From the NCBI GenBank assembly GCA_018881555.1, contig JACAXG010000008.1:12677316-12741315 (forward strand): a stretch of DNA of 64,000 nucleotides, read 5' to 3'. The translations under genes were made by a program, and so were the position numbers. The notes beneath the pieces were generated by a model. It did not search any database and was not told where the DNA came from. It saw only the letters and a program-made list of their open reading frames with translations. The stretch comes from Amblyornis subalaris (taxonomy: Eukaryota; Chordata; Aves; Passeriformes; Ptilonorhynchidae). Of this stretch, positions 1-15,000 are shown in pieces; the first letter of the stretch is position 1, and every line of letters starts with the position of its first letter.

Positions 1-3000
1 TACCTCACAGAAACCAGCTGTGGAGGTGTTACATAAAGTCACTTTTCCTTTCTTTGTTGTTCTCTACTTTTCNCATTTAAAGTAACTTATTCCCCCCAAA
101 ATGGAGGGGGGATTGAAGGGAGGGGTGTATTGAGGAGAAATATCTAGAANAATCAAAAGTTTGGAACATTTTCCATTTAAAAAACAGTCAAATATTCTGA
201 AACTAAAATAAACTGAGATCGAATATACTGGGGAAAAAATGGTGGGTGATTAGTTCTAGGAGATGTGATCAGTGTAAGGTTATTCCTTCTCTTGTGATTA
301 AGGACACAAAATAAAACTGCTTGTAGGTTCCTACAAAAACAAAAGGGATGCTGTTTCCCNTACCATGCAGTGGCACAAACCTGGCACAGGGTGTTGTGGA
401 TACCAGAGGTTTTGCAGGAGTACAAGAAACAAATTGGGCAAATTCATGGAAGAAAAATCCGTCAAGAGCTATTAGACTGAGTGAAGCCATCCATCTGAGG
501 AAGCCCTTGAACTNGCATATTTCTGAGTCTGGGAGAGTAAACTACGTGTCTGTCACTGGGTGTTTGCTCTGCTTGCACACACTTCCCTGGACAGCTCTTT
601 TCTACCATTGCTGGAGAAGTGGTGCTGGCCCAAGATCCCATCCTGAGATCTTAGGCTGTCGTGGCCGTTCTGAGGAGGCTCTGATTAGCCCAGTGCATAA
701 CCCTTTTTTTCTTCCAAGCAATGACAGTTTTGAAATTACTGGGCTCTACGCTTAATTGGAGCCTTTGGATTGTAGCATGTTGTAAATAATTAAATGTTCA
801 GGTTCCTTTGTCTAGCAACTCTCTTATGCCCTTGAAAAGATGTGCCAAATTGTTTATATGTATATCTTCAATGAATGCATTTATTTTCCAAGGCGGTGGC
901 TAAAACCATAAAAATTTGAATGCGTGTGTTCCCTATTATGAGTTTAGATTTTAACTGGGATAAGGATATATCATTACATTTTTACAGATAATAAATCTCT
1001 CAGGCTGTGTAATAAAATTGGTTATTTTTTATTAAATAGTGTATGTATTTAACAAANAAGTGCATTAGACTTGCCTGTGCAGCACTCTGTCTGGTTTACA
1101 GGATAAGGTGAATGACTCCTGGCTGGTTCTCTCAGCTCCCTTAGCTGCTAATGTAAAATGCACATGGTGCATTCACTCTGCACTGGCTTCACAGGCATCA
1201 CCTCAGGGATATGCCTCTTTCTTGTACTTGGCAGTGGAAAGATCTGGCCATCTTTACTGTCTAAAGTTTCCNATTTGTGTAAATGTATGGCCACCTTTGT
1301 CCAGGAGAGAGTGGGGAATGGCAAAGACAGAGGGTTTTAACTACTTAATGACTGGATCGCTTCATACCTGGGTCTCCTGCCAATTACATCATCATCTGTC
1401 TACAAACTTTTTATAAAAATAGATTTTAAATTTTTTTCTATGACTGACCATTGCCAGACATACCTGTCTTTTCCATGGGAATCAGTCATACAGACAGAAT
1501 TTCCTTTCACAGGAAACACTCCTTGGAGCTTTGCTGACTCAGGACGAGGACTGGTAACCTAAGCATGTTAAATAATCTTTGTATTTGTTTAGTGATCTGG
1601 ACTGGTGTTGATGCTTCAGGAGTTGATAAACTGGCTTATTAAACTGACTGGACTTGGCTCATTTTATTGCCAGCTTAAAGAAGTAGATTTGCAAATCCCC
1701 TCAATGTCAAATAGTTTGTGATAACTTGTGACAGATGTGGCCAGCAGACTGTGAGGGCTGAGTGCATGAACATACAAGGCCACCGCAGTCGAAAGTTTGT
1801 ATTTAAAGGGAAATGTGCATATTGTCTGACATGACTTTTTTCATGTTGGCCTCCCCTGGGAGGCTTAACCCGGTCACTGGACTTCAGTCTATGCAGTTAA
1901 CTCAGCCAGTGGTGTTTCATGCTTGTGCTCTTAAAGTAGTGATAGAATCTAGATTTGCATATGCGTATTGATTTACAGACATTATATAATTAACGTGGCT
2001 TACATAAGCGTAAGATTTTGTAGATATCTCTTTAAAGCTTGGTAAATTGGGACAGAAAAGCTGAGACAGCTTGAAAGATCATAGAGGGCTAAGTACTTTT
2101 TTTGTATTTAAAACACCCCCATGAGCTCTGCTCTGTATGCCTCCTGTTGCACACACTGTGTCTCCTTAGTTAAATTCTGAGCAGCTTCCGGATTTTTTCT
2201 CTCTGTGTTTTTGCTTCTCATTGCTGCTTTGACTTTTGTTCTTTCCCCATACCTGGGATTTAGAACGTGGGTCTTCATCCTGTGGGTCTGCCATCTCGTG
2301 AGCCTGGTGCAGCACTGGAGGAGTGAGTGCAAGGTTGTGCTCCTTAATCAGAGACAGGCAGCCAGTTCTTCATCTGTATTCTGTAACTATTAAATATAGT
2401 TACTATATCACACTNAGCAGTGGTGCTGAACCCTGTTATGTGGACATTATGGCACAGAGCACTCAGCAAGGTAGTTAAAAGCAGTGCATTTCTAATGGCT
2501 GTTGTAAAAGAGGTAACTGCAAAGTACTTGAAATCTTGCCGTGGTGATGATACCGTGAGCCTCGTAAGTCTGAACTCTGTAAAATCATGACTAACTCAGG
2601 AGGTATCCAGAGCAAAACGCTGGTAAAACCTAATACAAAACTTGAACTTTTCAGAATAAAATTATACTTACTTGAGCAAAATTCTGTTCAGAAAGAATCA
2701 GGATGATGGTGTGCTGTTCTCCTCTGCAATTGGTTGTATGCAAATTTGTTGTAAACTCATGGAAGTTGCTCTTGTTTTCTTATTATATTGAGGAGAAGGA
2801 ACATACAAGAAATACGTGATGAACTAGACATGTAAAACATTTTGATAAAGAAGGTAAAATTTCAGAAGATCTATTTATTTTTGTTATATAGAACAGTTAT
2901 CATTAATGAAAATAAAGCTCTTCCAAACAGTAATTTACAATTGAGTGAACTGGAGAAATCTTACTGCTCATCTGTCAATTTGCAAGTTAATGAAATATGT

Positions 3001-6000
3001 CCCAATATAAAATACAAACAAAAAGGTAACTGGACTTCAGCAACATTTGCATACACTAGAACAAAGTTCATTAATTTTGATTACTTTTAGTGCAAAGTGA
3101 TCATTTATTATNCATTTAATGGTCAATATAGCTGAAACATTATTTGACCTAATTAAACTTAATTATAAACTCAATTATATTTGATTGCTAAGGTATGGTG
3201 AGCTAGCTTTATAAGCTTAGAGAGGATTACTTCTACATCAGCTTATCAGAGTCAAGATAATTAAAATATATATTGTATCTGGGTCTTTTTATTTCTATAA
3301 ACTGTGGTCTGTTGCATGTTCATAGTATAAAAGGCCCTCAGCTTGCCCAGGAAGATATATAATTCAATATGTTTGAATTATTCATGGTGTTTGAATATTG
3401 CTGTGTTGCAGGGTGGTCAGTGCTCATCTGGATTCAGACTTCATTATACATTGATTGTTCTTAATCCATTATTAATCCCTCATATGATTGTCATAGACTA
3501 CACACTGTCTGCTGTTGGCATTACTTGGCATAATGTCCTGTATCTTAAGGCTCTCTTTTATTATTCTCGTGCTGTTTCTGATTACACAAGGCCTACAGGT
3601 TCTCCATTGGAATAACGTGTAAAGTGCTGGTCAGGCTGCATTCTCCCCCCTCCCCTGCATTCTAGAATGATCTCAGACTTCCTGTGTAGTTTTGCAATAC
3701 AATTACTCTTTATTATGTGAACAACTTCTCAGANTTTGGGTAATTGTTCTGGTAAATCTCATGGATTATTTGGGTGAAGAAAGAAAATGGGTGATGAACT
3801 CCGACATCTTCAGTGCAAATCTACCTGTACAAATATGCCAAACCTTTGGAAACATGGACCAAACTGTCTTAAAATGTAGCTGTGCAACTGGGAACTGAGT
3901 AAGAAAACATTCTCTTGTCCGTATTCACCCAGTTTCTAGAAATTAAAGCTGGTTTATAGATACTTTAAATGAAGTATGGTTGTTAAAACTAACTTTTTTA
4001 TGGNTTAGCTCAAACTATAACAATGTCTTACTGTGACTCGCTGGCATCTATTTGTCTGCTCCTATTTGAATTAACGTCCAAGACATGATTTGATACCACA
4101 TCCTTTCCTAAAGTGCAGAGAATCCACNGACCTCAGGAAATTTTTCCCTTATATTACTTTCTTCTTTTCAAAATTGGACATGGAAGAAAAAATACTCTGG
4201 CTAATTAACATGGCAAATTGAGTGTGACTTTGCCTGTATGGAAGACTATTAAGTGATGCTGGCTGGGTTAGGTTCCAAAAGTGCTTTTTTCTTCATATGC
4301 AGAGTTCAGATTATCTTAGGAGTAGTAACATCTTATGTATTTCATATAAAACAAGGTCTGTTTGCAAATGAAAAATAAAGAATATCTGAGAAAAGAGTAC
4401 CTTTTATTTAAGTGGTAGCTATTACTGTAAAAAGACTGAAAAATTTGGATCAGAGAAAGATAAGGCAGTTTAGGAAGGTAGGCTACAGTCATTTTGTCTT
4501 TGCTAAACTAATAAAGCCACAGGAAAACAAATATTGTTGCCAGCAGGTCTCTAAAGTTATGTTTTATAGAAAAATAGTAGTGTACACGAATAAACAATGT
4601 TTATAATAATAATAATGTACATATATATTTATAAACTTAATGTATGCCAGCATGTTAAAAAATAATAAACTAAATGAAAAAGAAAAACACAGTCCTTCTG
4701 AATACCATGATAAAGATAGTATATATTCTTTGTAATGAAATAAAAGCATGACCAGAATGAGCATTGTGTCCTGACAGAATTTCTGAAGCTGTTGCTGTTC
4801 CAGCAATAGGTTTAACACAGACAAAATGGAGTGGGGAGGGGAGAGAGGGGCGCAGACACTTTGAGACATTATGTAAATAGAGTTTATATAGAAGATATAA
4901 ATCAAATCTGCAAATTATATTTTTTCCAGGGAAACAGAAGTTCCTTGTGTCTGCATTAACACACAGATCGATCAGTGTTTATAGTTGGTCCTTTAATGGT
5001 TGTTGCTTTGGTGGCAGATTCATGCATTCATAGGTGGATTCATAGCTTTGAGTTAGTTTGGTTTCGTTAGTCTGGATTTCCTTTATGCCTCTGAGATTTA
5101 GATCTTGTTTTAATACACATAAAATCAATCAGCTGAATCTTGCCTTGACGCTCTCTGTGAACTGTGTTTTGTGGCAAAAGAGATGGAAAGGGAAAATCCA
5201 GGTGCAGGTTGTTGGGACGTGTGCCTTGTGCAAGAACACGTGAACTGTGTGCTGCAGTGCTCCTGGTACAGCTGCAGGACTTTCTGTACCCTTTCCTACT
5301 ATTTGCTTTTTCTGTTTCAAAGAATTGGTTTGGATAGGAATAGCTGTGTAATTTATGATATTCTGCCATAAGAGAAAATGGCAATTGAAGTTTGAATTTA
5401 GTTTAAATTGCAGATTTGACATATGCTTATTTTCAACATGGCAAATTGGGATCATTTGTGAACGGAAATTAGCCAGATGCTATTGACAGCTATGAAGTTG
5501 GATATCCATTAAGCAATGTGTGTAGTGGTTGGTTTGATGAAGATTTGCAGAGGAGATTTTCTTAATGAAATTGAATCAAGTAATGAATTATTGTAATTTG
5601 GTTTATTTAGAGGTCAAAATAAAAACTGATATTAGTTTTATAGTGATAAATATTGTATCATCCAATACATTTTCTAAAATTAAGTTTTATGCATCATTAT
5701 TGGTAACTGTATTTTATATTGAATTTATAATATGGACTGCAGACATGATTTGTAAGAAAAATGAAGGCACTAGGGAAGCAATGAGCTGTGTGTGGCCTGG
5801 AGCCAGAGAGCTGAGTTTTTTTAAGTTATGTTAAACTTCTGATTGAAGCTGTCTACCTATATTTATTCAATTGAAGAGGCAAGTATGGCCCATTCATCCT
5901 CAGATAGTAACCACTGGGAGTGTTTGACATAGTCCAGTGCTTACTGAAGGCTCGAGTGGAAGCCGAGTCAGGATTTCATTGAATTAGCATGGCTGTGTAT

Positions 6001-9000
6001 TTAAAGTCCATAAATTTCTGCAATGCCAGCTACATTTTGGCTATGCCTCTAGAAGTGACCAACCATAACAGGAAATTAAGTTTGTACATAAATACACCAG
6101 TATGGCTCTGTACATCACTGCATTAGGACAGGCCCTGTGAGGGCATTGTCTCATCCATCTCTCTCAGTGATTGAATTAAATGATAGCAAAGTTATTCATT
6201 AGAGAGAGTTTTGCATGTGTCTTTAGAAGCCTCTACTTCTTCTGCAGGCAACCCAGTCTAGAGCTTCTCTGTCTATTGTTAAAAAGGTTTCCTAATCACA
6301 AACCAGTTTAAGGCACTGCCTTATACCACATGTGAGTGTTCAGATCAGTGTAAGGCTATAAAATCCCCTGAACAGGTATGGGCAGGGGATCCCGTACTAC
6401 ACTTACCACTGTAGCCAGTTTCACTGATAACCAGTTCTTTCAGATGATGCCTTTTCCTTAGGCAGGTCAGAGGAGGTACTAATTTCAGCAAAAGTGAAGT
6501 TTAAAGTAGTTTTATCAATACATTGACCTGATTTTCATTAAATAATAGATAACATCTGCCTATATCTTCTGAACAAACCTCTTATACCAGGCTTTGTATT
6601 TTTTAAAATGAGCTGCATCTTAGCATTAAAATCATTATCAAATAACTTGAGCAAGTCCTTAGCAACAAGAAAAAAAAGACAAGCTTACCGTTAAAAATTT
6701 TCTAGTAGGTACTTTCTAATTTTAGATGGTGAAAGTAGTTTAAAAAAAAAAAAGAGATAAGAAGTTTCACTCAGATATTTGTGGTTACATGGTCTATTTG
6801 GTTTGTATTTATTCCATCATGAGCCTTAAGTTTTCTGTGTACCCTTCAGTGAATCATTGGACTTCTCTCTTGATCAGATTCTTATCTGAAAAATGCAAGT
6901 AATTATGCATGTTTGTTCCCTTAACCTGCTTTGTGACCAAAATGCAGAAATTCCTGGAGGAGTGTTCCGTGCTTCCAGTGCTGGTGACTGCAGCTGGAAG
7001 GGCTGTGTCCCAGTGCAGGCTGTCAGCCAAGGCCACTCCAGTGCAGAACAGTGCCAGAAGACATAAGCAGGTGAATCTTATAACAGAGAAGTGTATAATG
7101 ATTTGTCATAAAAGTTTCACTACTTTTCTCGGGGTAATCTTAGAATGCCATGGTAATGCCATGATAATCTTTGAAAATTATCTCTGCATAGCAGTGATTT
7201 CTCAGTTCATTTAGTAGCCCTTAGGTCCTCTTATCTCTTAGGGAAAAAATTTTGTTATTATTTCTATCATTGCATTATCACTGTGAATATATAATTGGGA
7301 CAGCTGAAGGNTATCTGCTTACAGCTGCTGACTCTGTTATGCACCTGCACCCTGTTCCCTTCCCGTGGTGTGGAAAGCAGGCAGGAGGGGGAAGCCCCCA
7401 GCAAATAGAAGCTCAACAAGTGTTTCTAAATGCTCTAAGAGTATTTTACAAAAAAAGTAATATGTTGTTTTTTACAAGTGTGTTAGTGTGTTTGTCAGTA
7501 GAATATTAGTGTGTCAGCTCTACTGATGAACAAAACTGCAGAAAAAAGAGAATTAAAACTCACAGAGCAATACTCCTGGGCCTTAAGCTACAACCACTAA
7601 CATACAGGAGACTGAAGCAAGAGTATTTTGTAAAGTCATCCCACCTGGATGAGGACAGAACATCTCTACTGGTTACTTCTGAGATATTTACAGTTACTTG
7701 AACTTGTTCATTTAGATGACTACAAAAATCAGTCAACAGAAAAAAAAAATTCTGTAAGCTTGCAAGGTTCATTCACTCGATTCTACATTTGCAGGATAAA
7801 ATGTAAATCTGCTGCTATATTGGAGGATTTTTAATTTACTTCCTCTATACTCTCTTCTGTCTTATCTGCTAAATCAGCCATTAGTTGGATTAAAAGGTCT
7901 ATTTTTTAATTGATCTATTAATTCTTAAGGGAATGTTTATAACAATCTAGCTGATATTTTTCACCACTGTTTGCAAGGAAACCAATACTGAAAGGATTTG
8001 ACTTTGTCTGGGGAAATGTTCAGACTTTCATCTGCTATTTTTGTACATAGAATATATTATTTAAACTGTATATATTTGCTTTGTACTTGTGGTAGAGGTT
8101 GCCCTTTGAGTTTTGCTTGCCTCTAAGAGCTTAATTCCTTCATGGAGGAGGGATTCACTTGATTTATCTCAGTAATCTGGCTTCTTTAGTGAACATTAGA
8201 TAGAANTGGAAACCAAACCACAATCTTTTTAAAGCTCTCCTTCGTGGAATGCAANCAGTTTAGCTGCCAGAGATATTCCTTTGCATTATTTTATGCCAGG
8301 TGTTTTTAAAGATGCTTAAGTAGTGATGAATGCATAAATCTGCATAGAATTTTCAAAGGTGCTGAAGCATTTAATTTCCTAACTTGAGTATAGGTAACTT
8401 AATACATTTAAATATCTGTTGCTGTGTGCTTAATGGTTCTACTCAATTTTAAATCACTGTGAGAATGTAATTGACTTTTGACTTGATTTTCTGAAAGTGT
8501 AATGCAGAAGACGGCAACAGTCCACTAGTCTGGTTTTTCTTTAGCATGTTGATTACAAACACTTTATACATTTTTGTGTATTTCCTCTCAAAACTGTTAT
8601 AATTTGAAATTCTTCCCTTCCAAATTACCTTACTGTACTGAATTATGTTTGTAAAGAAATGTAAATTTGTCATCTGTGTGTTTAGAACAAACTTGATCTT
8701 AAAATATGCAAGGCACTCACCTGATGAGGCATCGTACAGCCTGAGTGCCTTAGCTACTTGATACAGTAGAACACAGCATTATGGTGGTGTGTGAATATTA
8801 AGTTTATTCTGTATCAGGTGCATATTACTGAAATTAATTTCCAATTTATAATTATTTAGTTTTACAATTTNATGGATAAACAACTGATTATTAAAGCTTT
8901 TAAGAATTCCCATTGCCTAACACAAGAACGTGTTCCTGCTGGTGTNGCTGTTGGCTGTGTAGGTACCCTGGTGGTTACAGAGAGAGTCCAGAGCACTTCT

Positions 9001-12000
9001 AGAATCACAATTTACCCGTTTAAGGCCAAAGTTCTAATTCTGTGAATTTGCTTTTCTGTGTTAAAGGTGAGTTCTTCAATGAAATGTAGAAACAGGCTGT
9101 GTGTTATTTGGCCTTTTTGGAATACTCCATCTTTCAAGAGACGTCATTGACTTTCTTGTAGCTTTGAATTATGGCACATGCAAGCAAAAATGTAGGATTG
9201 CTGAGGCTTGGTCAAGAGCTTTTGTGTTCTTATCATAGCAGTTACTCTTCTGCAAACGTTAGTGAAGACCTTTGTGAGTAAACGAAACTAATTGCACACT
9301 TCCAGAAGTTCAATAATTAATGAAACAAATACAAGCCTGTAGCTGGGGAGGAGGGGGGGAGAAACTGGCAGTAAATGTCTTCTTCCTGNGAACTTTATGG
9401 AATTTCTTCCAGAAACCATTGATTTCAGCCAAGGAGTAGGAACCCAGATTGTGTGAAAATATTAACAAAGACAAGTTGCAAGTTTTCATAGGCATATGGT
9501 CTTATTTATTGCTTATACATATCTTTGTATCAGCTCTCTCAGCATCTAAATCAGATATTTTTGTCTAATTTGTATCTATTGTTGGTTCCAAAGGTGGTCA
9601 GTGATGTGCACGTGATGGGATATAAACAGGATGAGACTTTGGGAGGGGCAAACTGTGTGAACTGGATTTGTCATGAGAGCAGAAGGATCCTTTGAGAGTC
9701 TGCACTAGCGTTTGTTATACTATTTACTAATTAACCATTAATTGAAGTTCTGAAAGTATTTATAGGTGCTACTGAGTAGTTGGATGAAGGTTTTCTTACC
9801 TCTTTTGTGAAAGCTCTGTAGTTGCTTCTTAATTAAGAGAAACGAGTCGACTTCGAGGCCTAAAGCTGAGAGTTGTCAGAGCNTTGTTGCATTGGAATAT
9901 GTTGTTTACATTATGTTATTTATTGTATGCATTCTGTTATTTCTGGGAGGTTTCTTGTTTCATATTCTGGTGTTTCTTGCTTACTGCATGTTGGTTGTGC
10001 TTCTTTTGTGGCTTTTTTTCTTTTGTACCATCACTTCTTAGAATAGCACAGTGACTTCCTGCACACTGCGTGAAATGAATTCAAGCAGCTTGTACGTTTT
10101 GATGTTTGAAGACATTTTTGGTTTTAGACTAGAACTTCTTGCCTGAAGCAGCTTCTTATGCCATTTTCTGCTCGCATGAAATATTTAACAGTTTATAGAT
10201 AATGAACTTGCTGCCCATATCTATGTGGGATTGGCCAAAGAAGTGATGTGGAGGCTGGGTTTGACACTGCCTGAAGTGACAAGTCTGTGGTTACATGAAG
10301 TTCACAAGAAGTATGTTCTGTATCACTTACCCATTCTCTATCTTTTTTTCACTGCTTATAAAATGGTGATGTGCTTATTCTTCCTTAGTGATACTAAGAA
10401 AATTTATTCATCACATCTAAAGGAATACGGAAAATGTTATTGAAGTGGAAACTACTATTCTTGTATGCATTTATGATGTAATTGGAATCGAGTTTGATCT
10501 GGTTGCAGAATTTCAAGACTGCTGTGGTTGAGACAGTCTTTTGATGTAGGATGCATAGCTGTGGAATAAACACAGTAAAAGCAGTGGCAGGAAGTAATTC
10601 AGTACAAATTTGTTAAAATCAGTTTGCTGCATGAAGTCAATGCAGTGGTGTTCTCTTATATAGTAAGAAGGAAAAAAANCCAACCCAAAACCAAAATGAT
10701 CAGAGCCCTTAGAGCATAGGTCAGGGTACTCACCTCTGTCTGCCAGAATACCTTCTAGCCAGCACCTGCATCAAAATTCTCACTTGACTATTTTGCACAC
10801 AGGCTTTAAAAATGTCATTTACAGAAGTTCCAAAAAATACACTAACTGGTCAAAGAGACAGCTAATAATTGTTGCCCATTTATTGCCATTGTCATTCATC
10901 ATTCCCTTGTTTTTTTAAATTCAGTGTTTTTTTAAATGGAATCTTGGGTCATGGATGGGATTAGATGCCTAACTGACAGCTTTTGCCTAACTCCTCAGGA
11001 AGTTAAGATGGTTTGCCTCAGGAAAAATAATTTTCCCTGTGGCATCCTGGTAGTGAGACTTTTTGTTTTCCAGTGTCTGGGGATATGACATGATATGAAT
11101 GAAGGTTCCCTTCCATTAAATGAGAGGCCTTGTTTCCAAAGTAATTTCTTTAACAGCAATAGTGTAGCTATGCTCTGATTCTTACTGTTGTCATCTTTTA
11201 NTGGTTTTGTTTACATTAGCAGAAAACATAAATAATGTCAACATATTAATACTTTTTCATCCATTAGTTAAGCAATGATGTATCTCTTGCTGGATATATT
11301 TGCTCACATTTGTCACTTCTTAGTGCTCTTTAAAAATAACTTCCTCTTTGTGGTGTTCACTTAAGTAAGCTAAAAAACCCTGCACAAATGAGCGATATGG
11401 ATTAGGACATCTTATAAAGTAGTTCTTAACATTAAACAGACCACAAAGTTGTAAATATACAAGTGCTGGATGGATTTACTGGTAGAGCTCTCATCTTCTA
11501 GTTTCCTTTTAGTGACCTTAGTTTAAGAAGCAAAGAATTGGTTTATTCAGCAGCATTTAGGTTTTTTTCTTGTAACCTGAAGTGTAAGGTCATTCCAAAA
11601 GGTAAACCTATATGGAAGTGGGAAAGGAAGGGTTGATAAAGCCTTTATGAAACAGTTGCTGTGGTTTATGTAGGTACAGCTACACTGGCAGTGAAGCTAT
11701 GACAAACTTTATTTTGCCTTGNATCACTTCCCACCCCTTAGAAGTAAGTCAAAAAAAGTGAGTTAAAATTTCCCACTGGGTAAAGAAAAAGGAAATGGAA
11801 GTAGGAACAAATTGTTAGTGGCAACATTAACGTCTTTTGTCTGTTAAAGGATCATCAGAAAAGCTAAAATGTTATAGCTCTTCCATGTGGAAGCTTCTAT
11901 ATGGAAAATGTAGGTCTTATCCTTGAGGATTACAACAGCTAATGAAGGAACCCTTTATTGTTCTCAGATTACTGTCATTTCCTGATATGGAAACAGTTTG

Positions 12001-15000
12001 AGCTAGCCAAGCTTGCACTTGTGATTTTTGAATGGTATCACCTGAAAACTGCTTCAATGGCTTCTTTCTCCTTAGTAGAATTATTATTAGTAACTACTTG
12101 CATGGATGCTCATGTATAGCAAAACTGAATCAACAGCAATTCTGTGAAGCTGCAAATAGGTGCAAGTTCCCCTGTGAGCAGCAGTCACTGACACTCTTAT
12201 GTCCTTGTAGGTATTGATGTAATGTACCTGTAAATTTACAAAAGTAATTAGTGCTGATTTGTTTATGTACANCGTTTGTAAAGGAATCAGCTGCTGCTTT
12301 GCAAGTACTCTGTCAGGGCACTTAAAGCAGAACCCAGTACTAGAAATATTCTTGTAAGATCTGCTGTTACTTAACAACAAAAATAAATGGAAGGAAATGC
12401 TCCAGAAATAACTGGGGATTTTTTTTTTAGTCTATACCCCTCCAAAGATTGTTCTTTAAAATACGGAAGTTAAATATCTGGCCTCATCTATGGGAAGGTG
12501 GCTTGTGCTGAGCACTAAGAGCTGATCAAGGGGAAAGGTTACAGAAATGACATTCCTGTCATGAGTCAATGAATCCATGGAGTTGATGCATTCCTGACCT
12601 GGCTTTCCAGCTGAATTAGTAGTTGAAATGCTGATACAGTGTACTGAGAGGTTCCAACTGAGACTGCTTGTAACAGCCACATGAATCATATGGCTTTAGA
12701 CAGAATATTAAAAATAATTCTAAGATGAAAAAAACTAAAAATGACAAAGGCTCCTGTTTATTAGGTAAGATAACTACTCTCACTGTACCTGTTTGTTCAG
12801 CCTAGCNGCAGACTGAGACCCAGGTGGTACCAGTGACTGCTGGAGGCACCCTCATGTCTTTGTTAATTGGAATTTGGCTTTACTGTTTTACCTCTCCATG
12901 TTCTGTAGCAATAAAAGAGCATTAAAGAGAGCAGCCGTGTTTTTCGATGCTGCTTGCCCTGCTTAATTGTGTGCTGCATTCAAGTGTGTGCTGNTTCTAC
13001 TTCATTAATTAATTCCAGGCTGCCACGTACAGGAGGCAGCTGAAACATGAACCTTTTCTCCATGCTGACACCTCCCCTCCCCCTGTCAGGTGTGACAGCT
13101 AAAGCCCTGCATGACTCAGTTGAACAGGAAGAAGTAACACTTTGAGATTTAATTAAGACAAGGTGTCTTTTAAGTTTCTTCCCCCATCCTCCCCATCCTC
13201 CAGTTATTTCCTGATACATTTTTGGGGCCAACTTTAGCAAGTTTAGGAAGGAACAGGTTTGAAAAACAGAGGCATACTTCCTGAAAAGGGCCGTTAGAAA
13301 CTTCCACCCAGTTTCACAAACAAGACAAAATCCTCACCCTATAAGAACTGAATACAGTAGAAAAGAAAATGTGGTCTGAGGTATTGGAATTCAGTCACCT
13401 ATGCAAAAATATTTAACAAAATGGTTATATAAGAATCTTAAAAACTGTATTCAAATTGTTATCTCTTTGAAGTGCTTCTTTAGTATTCTTGCCCTTTTTT
13501 TCACTGGTGAATACTGAGGGGGATATTGATTGTCATTCAATTTTGTTATTTTATTTTGTTCAGACACTTTGGAAGTATTGATCCCCTCACAAACACAGTT
13601 GTTACTAGTTACTAAAAAGGTCTAAAAAAGTGGACCTGAGATTGTGGATGGCGGACAACACTCTCTGAGATCACCTTAATGCTTTTTGTGGCCACATGAA
13701 AGAAAAAATTAGAAAACATTCCTAATTACAAGCCTGAAGTTGTTGGTAAGCATATCACTTGTTTAATGTTGTTGTCCATGATCCTTAAAGCTTGAGGATT
13801 ACCAGTGTAAAATCTGTGTAGCTTTTCTTTGCAAAGAATGTCTGACTTCTGAGCCCCCTTGCCTGCAAAATGTGCTGGCAGAGATAACTGTACATGAGTA
13901 TTTCATGGTCAGAGAAATACTGGATTTGTGCCGTATGCTTCTGTAAGGTTGGAGGGAGGATGGGAAACACTGGACAGTATTTCTGATGTCATTTTTCAAC
14001 ATAGTGTTTGGTGACATTTTCCTACTGAATTGAACATGAAGTAATTATGAAAGGTGCTTGTCTAAACATCAGAGATGGAATCAAGACAGATTCATCAGGG
14101 TTAAAGATTTCTCTCTTTATATTTTCTGGTTTTGCAAGGAATATGTCTCTTTGTAGTAATTTGTTAATTGGGTTTATCTCTGTTACCATTATTTTCCAAA
14201 ATTGGCAATATCTCACTCAAAACTGCTTTCTCATAATCTGAATACAAATGTAAAAATTGGCTAACAGGATTGCATTGCACCTTACAAAAGGTGAGGGAAT
14301 ATTGCAATTCTGACAGAAATGTTGGGTCAGAAGCTGATTTAGAGGTTTTTGCAGCTCAAATGCTGCAGATGTTGAGAAGAAATGCGAGGGCAGGCAACAA
14401 TTAAAAAGCCCCAAACCTGAACACCACAAACAAATCAACCTTCCCTCCTCCAGCTGTTGTATATTGGGGAAATAATATCTGAATTGTAACTCTATTGTAG
14501 ATACACTGTAGGTATGTAAATATGTAACTCAGAACAAAAAAAAAAAGGTGCTCGTAGGGTAGGTAGCAATTGTAAAACAAGGACAAGGCATTAGGCTGTG
14601 CCTTACATAAGACCCATTGCCTGGTTATTGTATCTTTCCCATATGTGCACGTAATATNAGACTGCTGATTTAGTTTCACAGAGATCAGGGAGGCTGCTCA
14701 TGTTCAAAAAGGTCTTTGTAGCTCCTTGTTTCAGCTGTTTGGTTTATTAATGTGATGTGGTTAATATATCCTGCAACAACACGTTTTAATGCACATCTGC
14801 TGTTAGATAGCACGTACTAAAACAAACGGCACTTCCTGAACTCACAAAATAGATGGATTCTTATTGTGGTGAAATTGCAGTCATTTGGATAGATATCCTT
14901 TATTTTAACAAAAATACCAGATCCAGAGGAAGCAATTAGNAACAGAAGCAGGTAGTCTCTAAATGTTTGTACAAAAACAAACCCACCAAATTCCAGAGAA

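Noticed and set aside
348..755. 135-codon open frame near the left edge
   Set aside because: It contains two ambiguous codons, has no similarity I can recognise and lies in AT-rich non-coding sequence.
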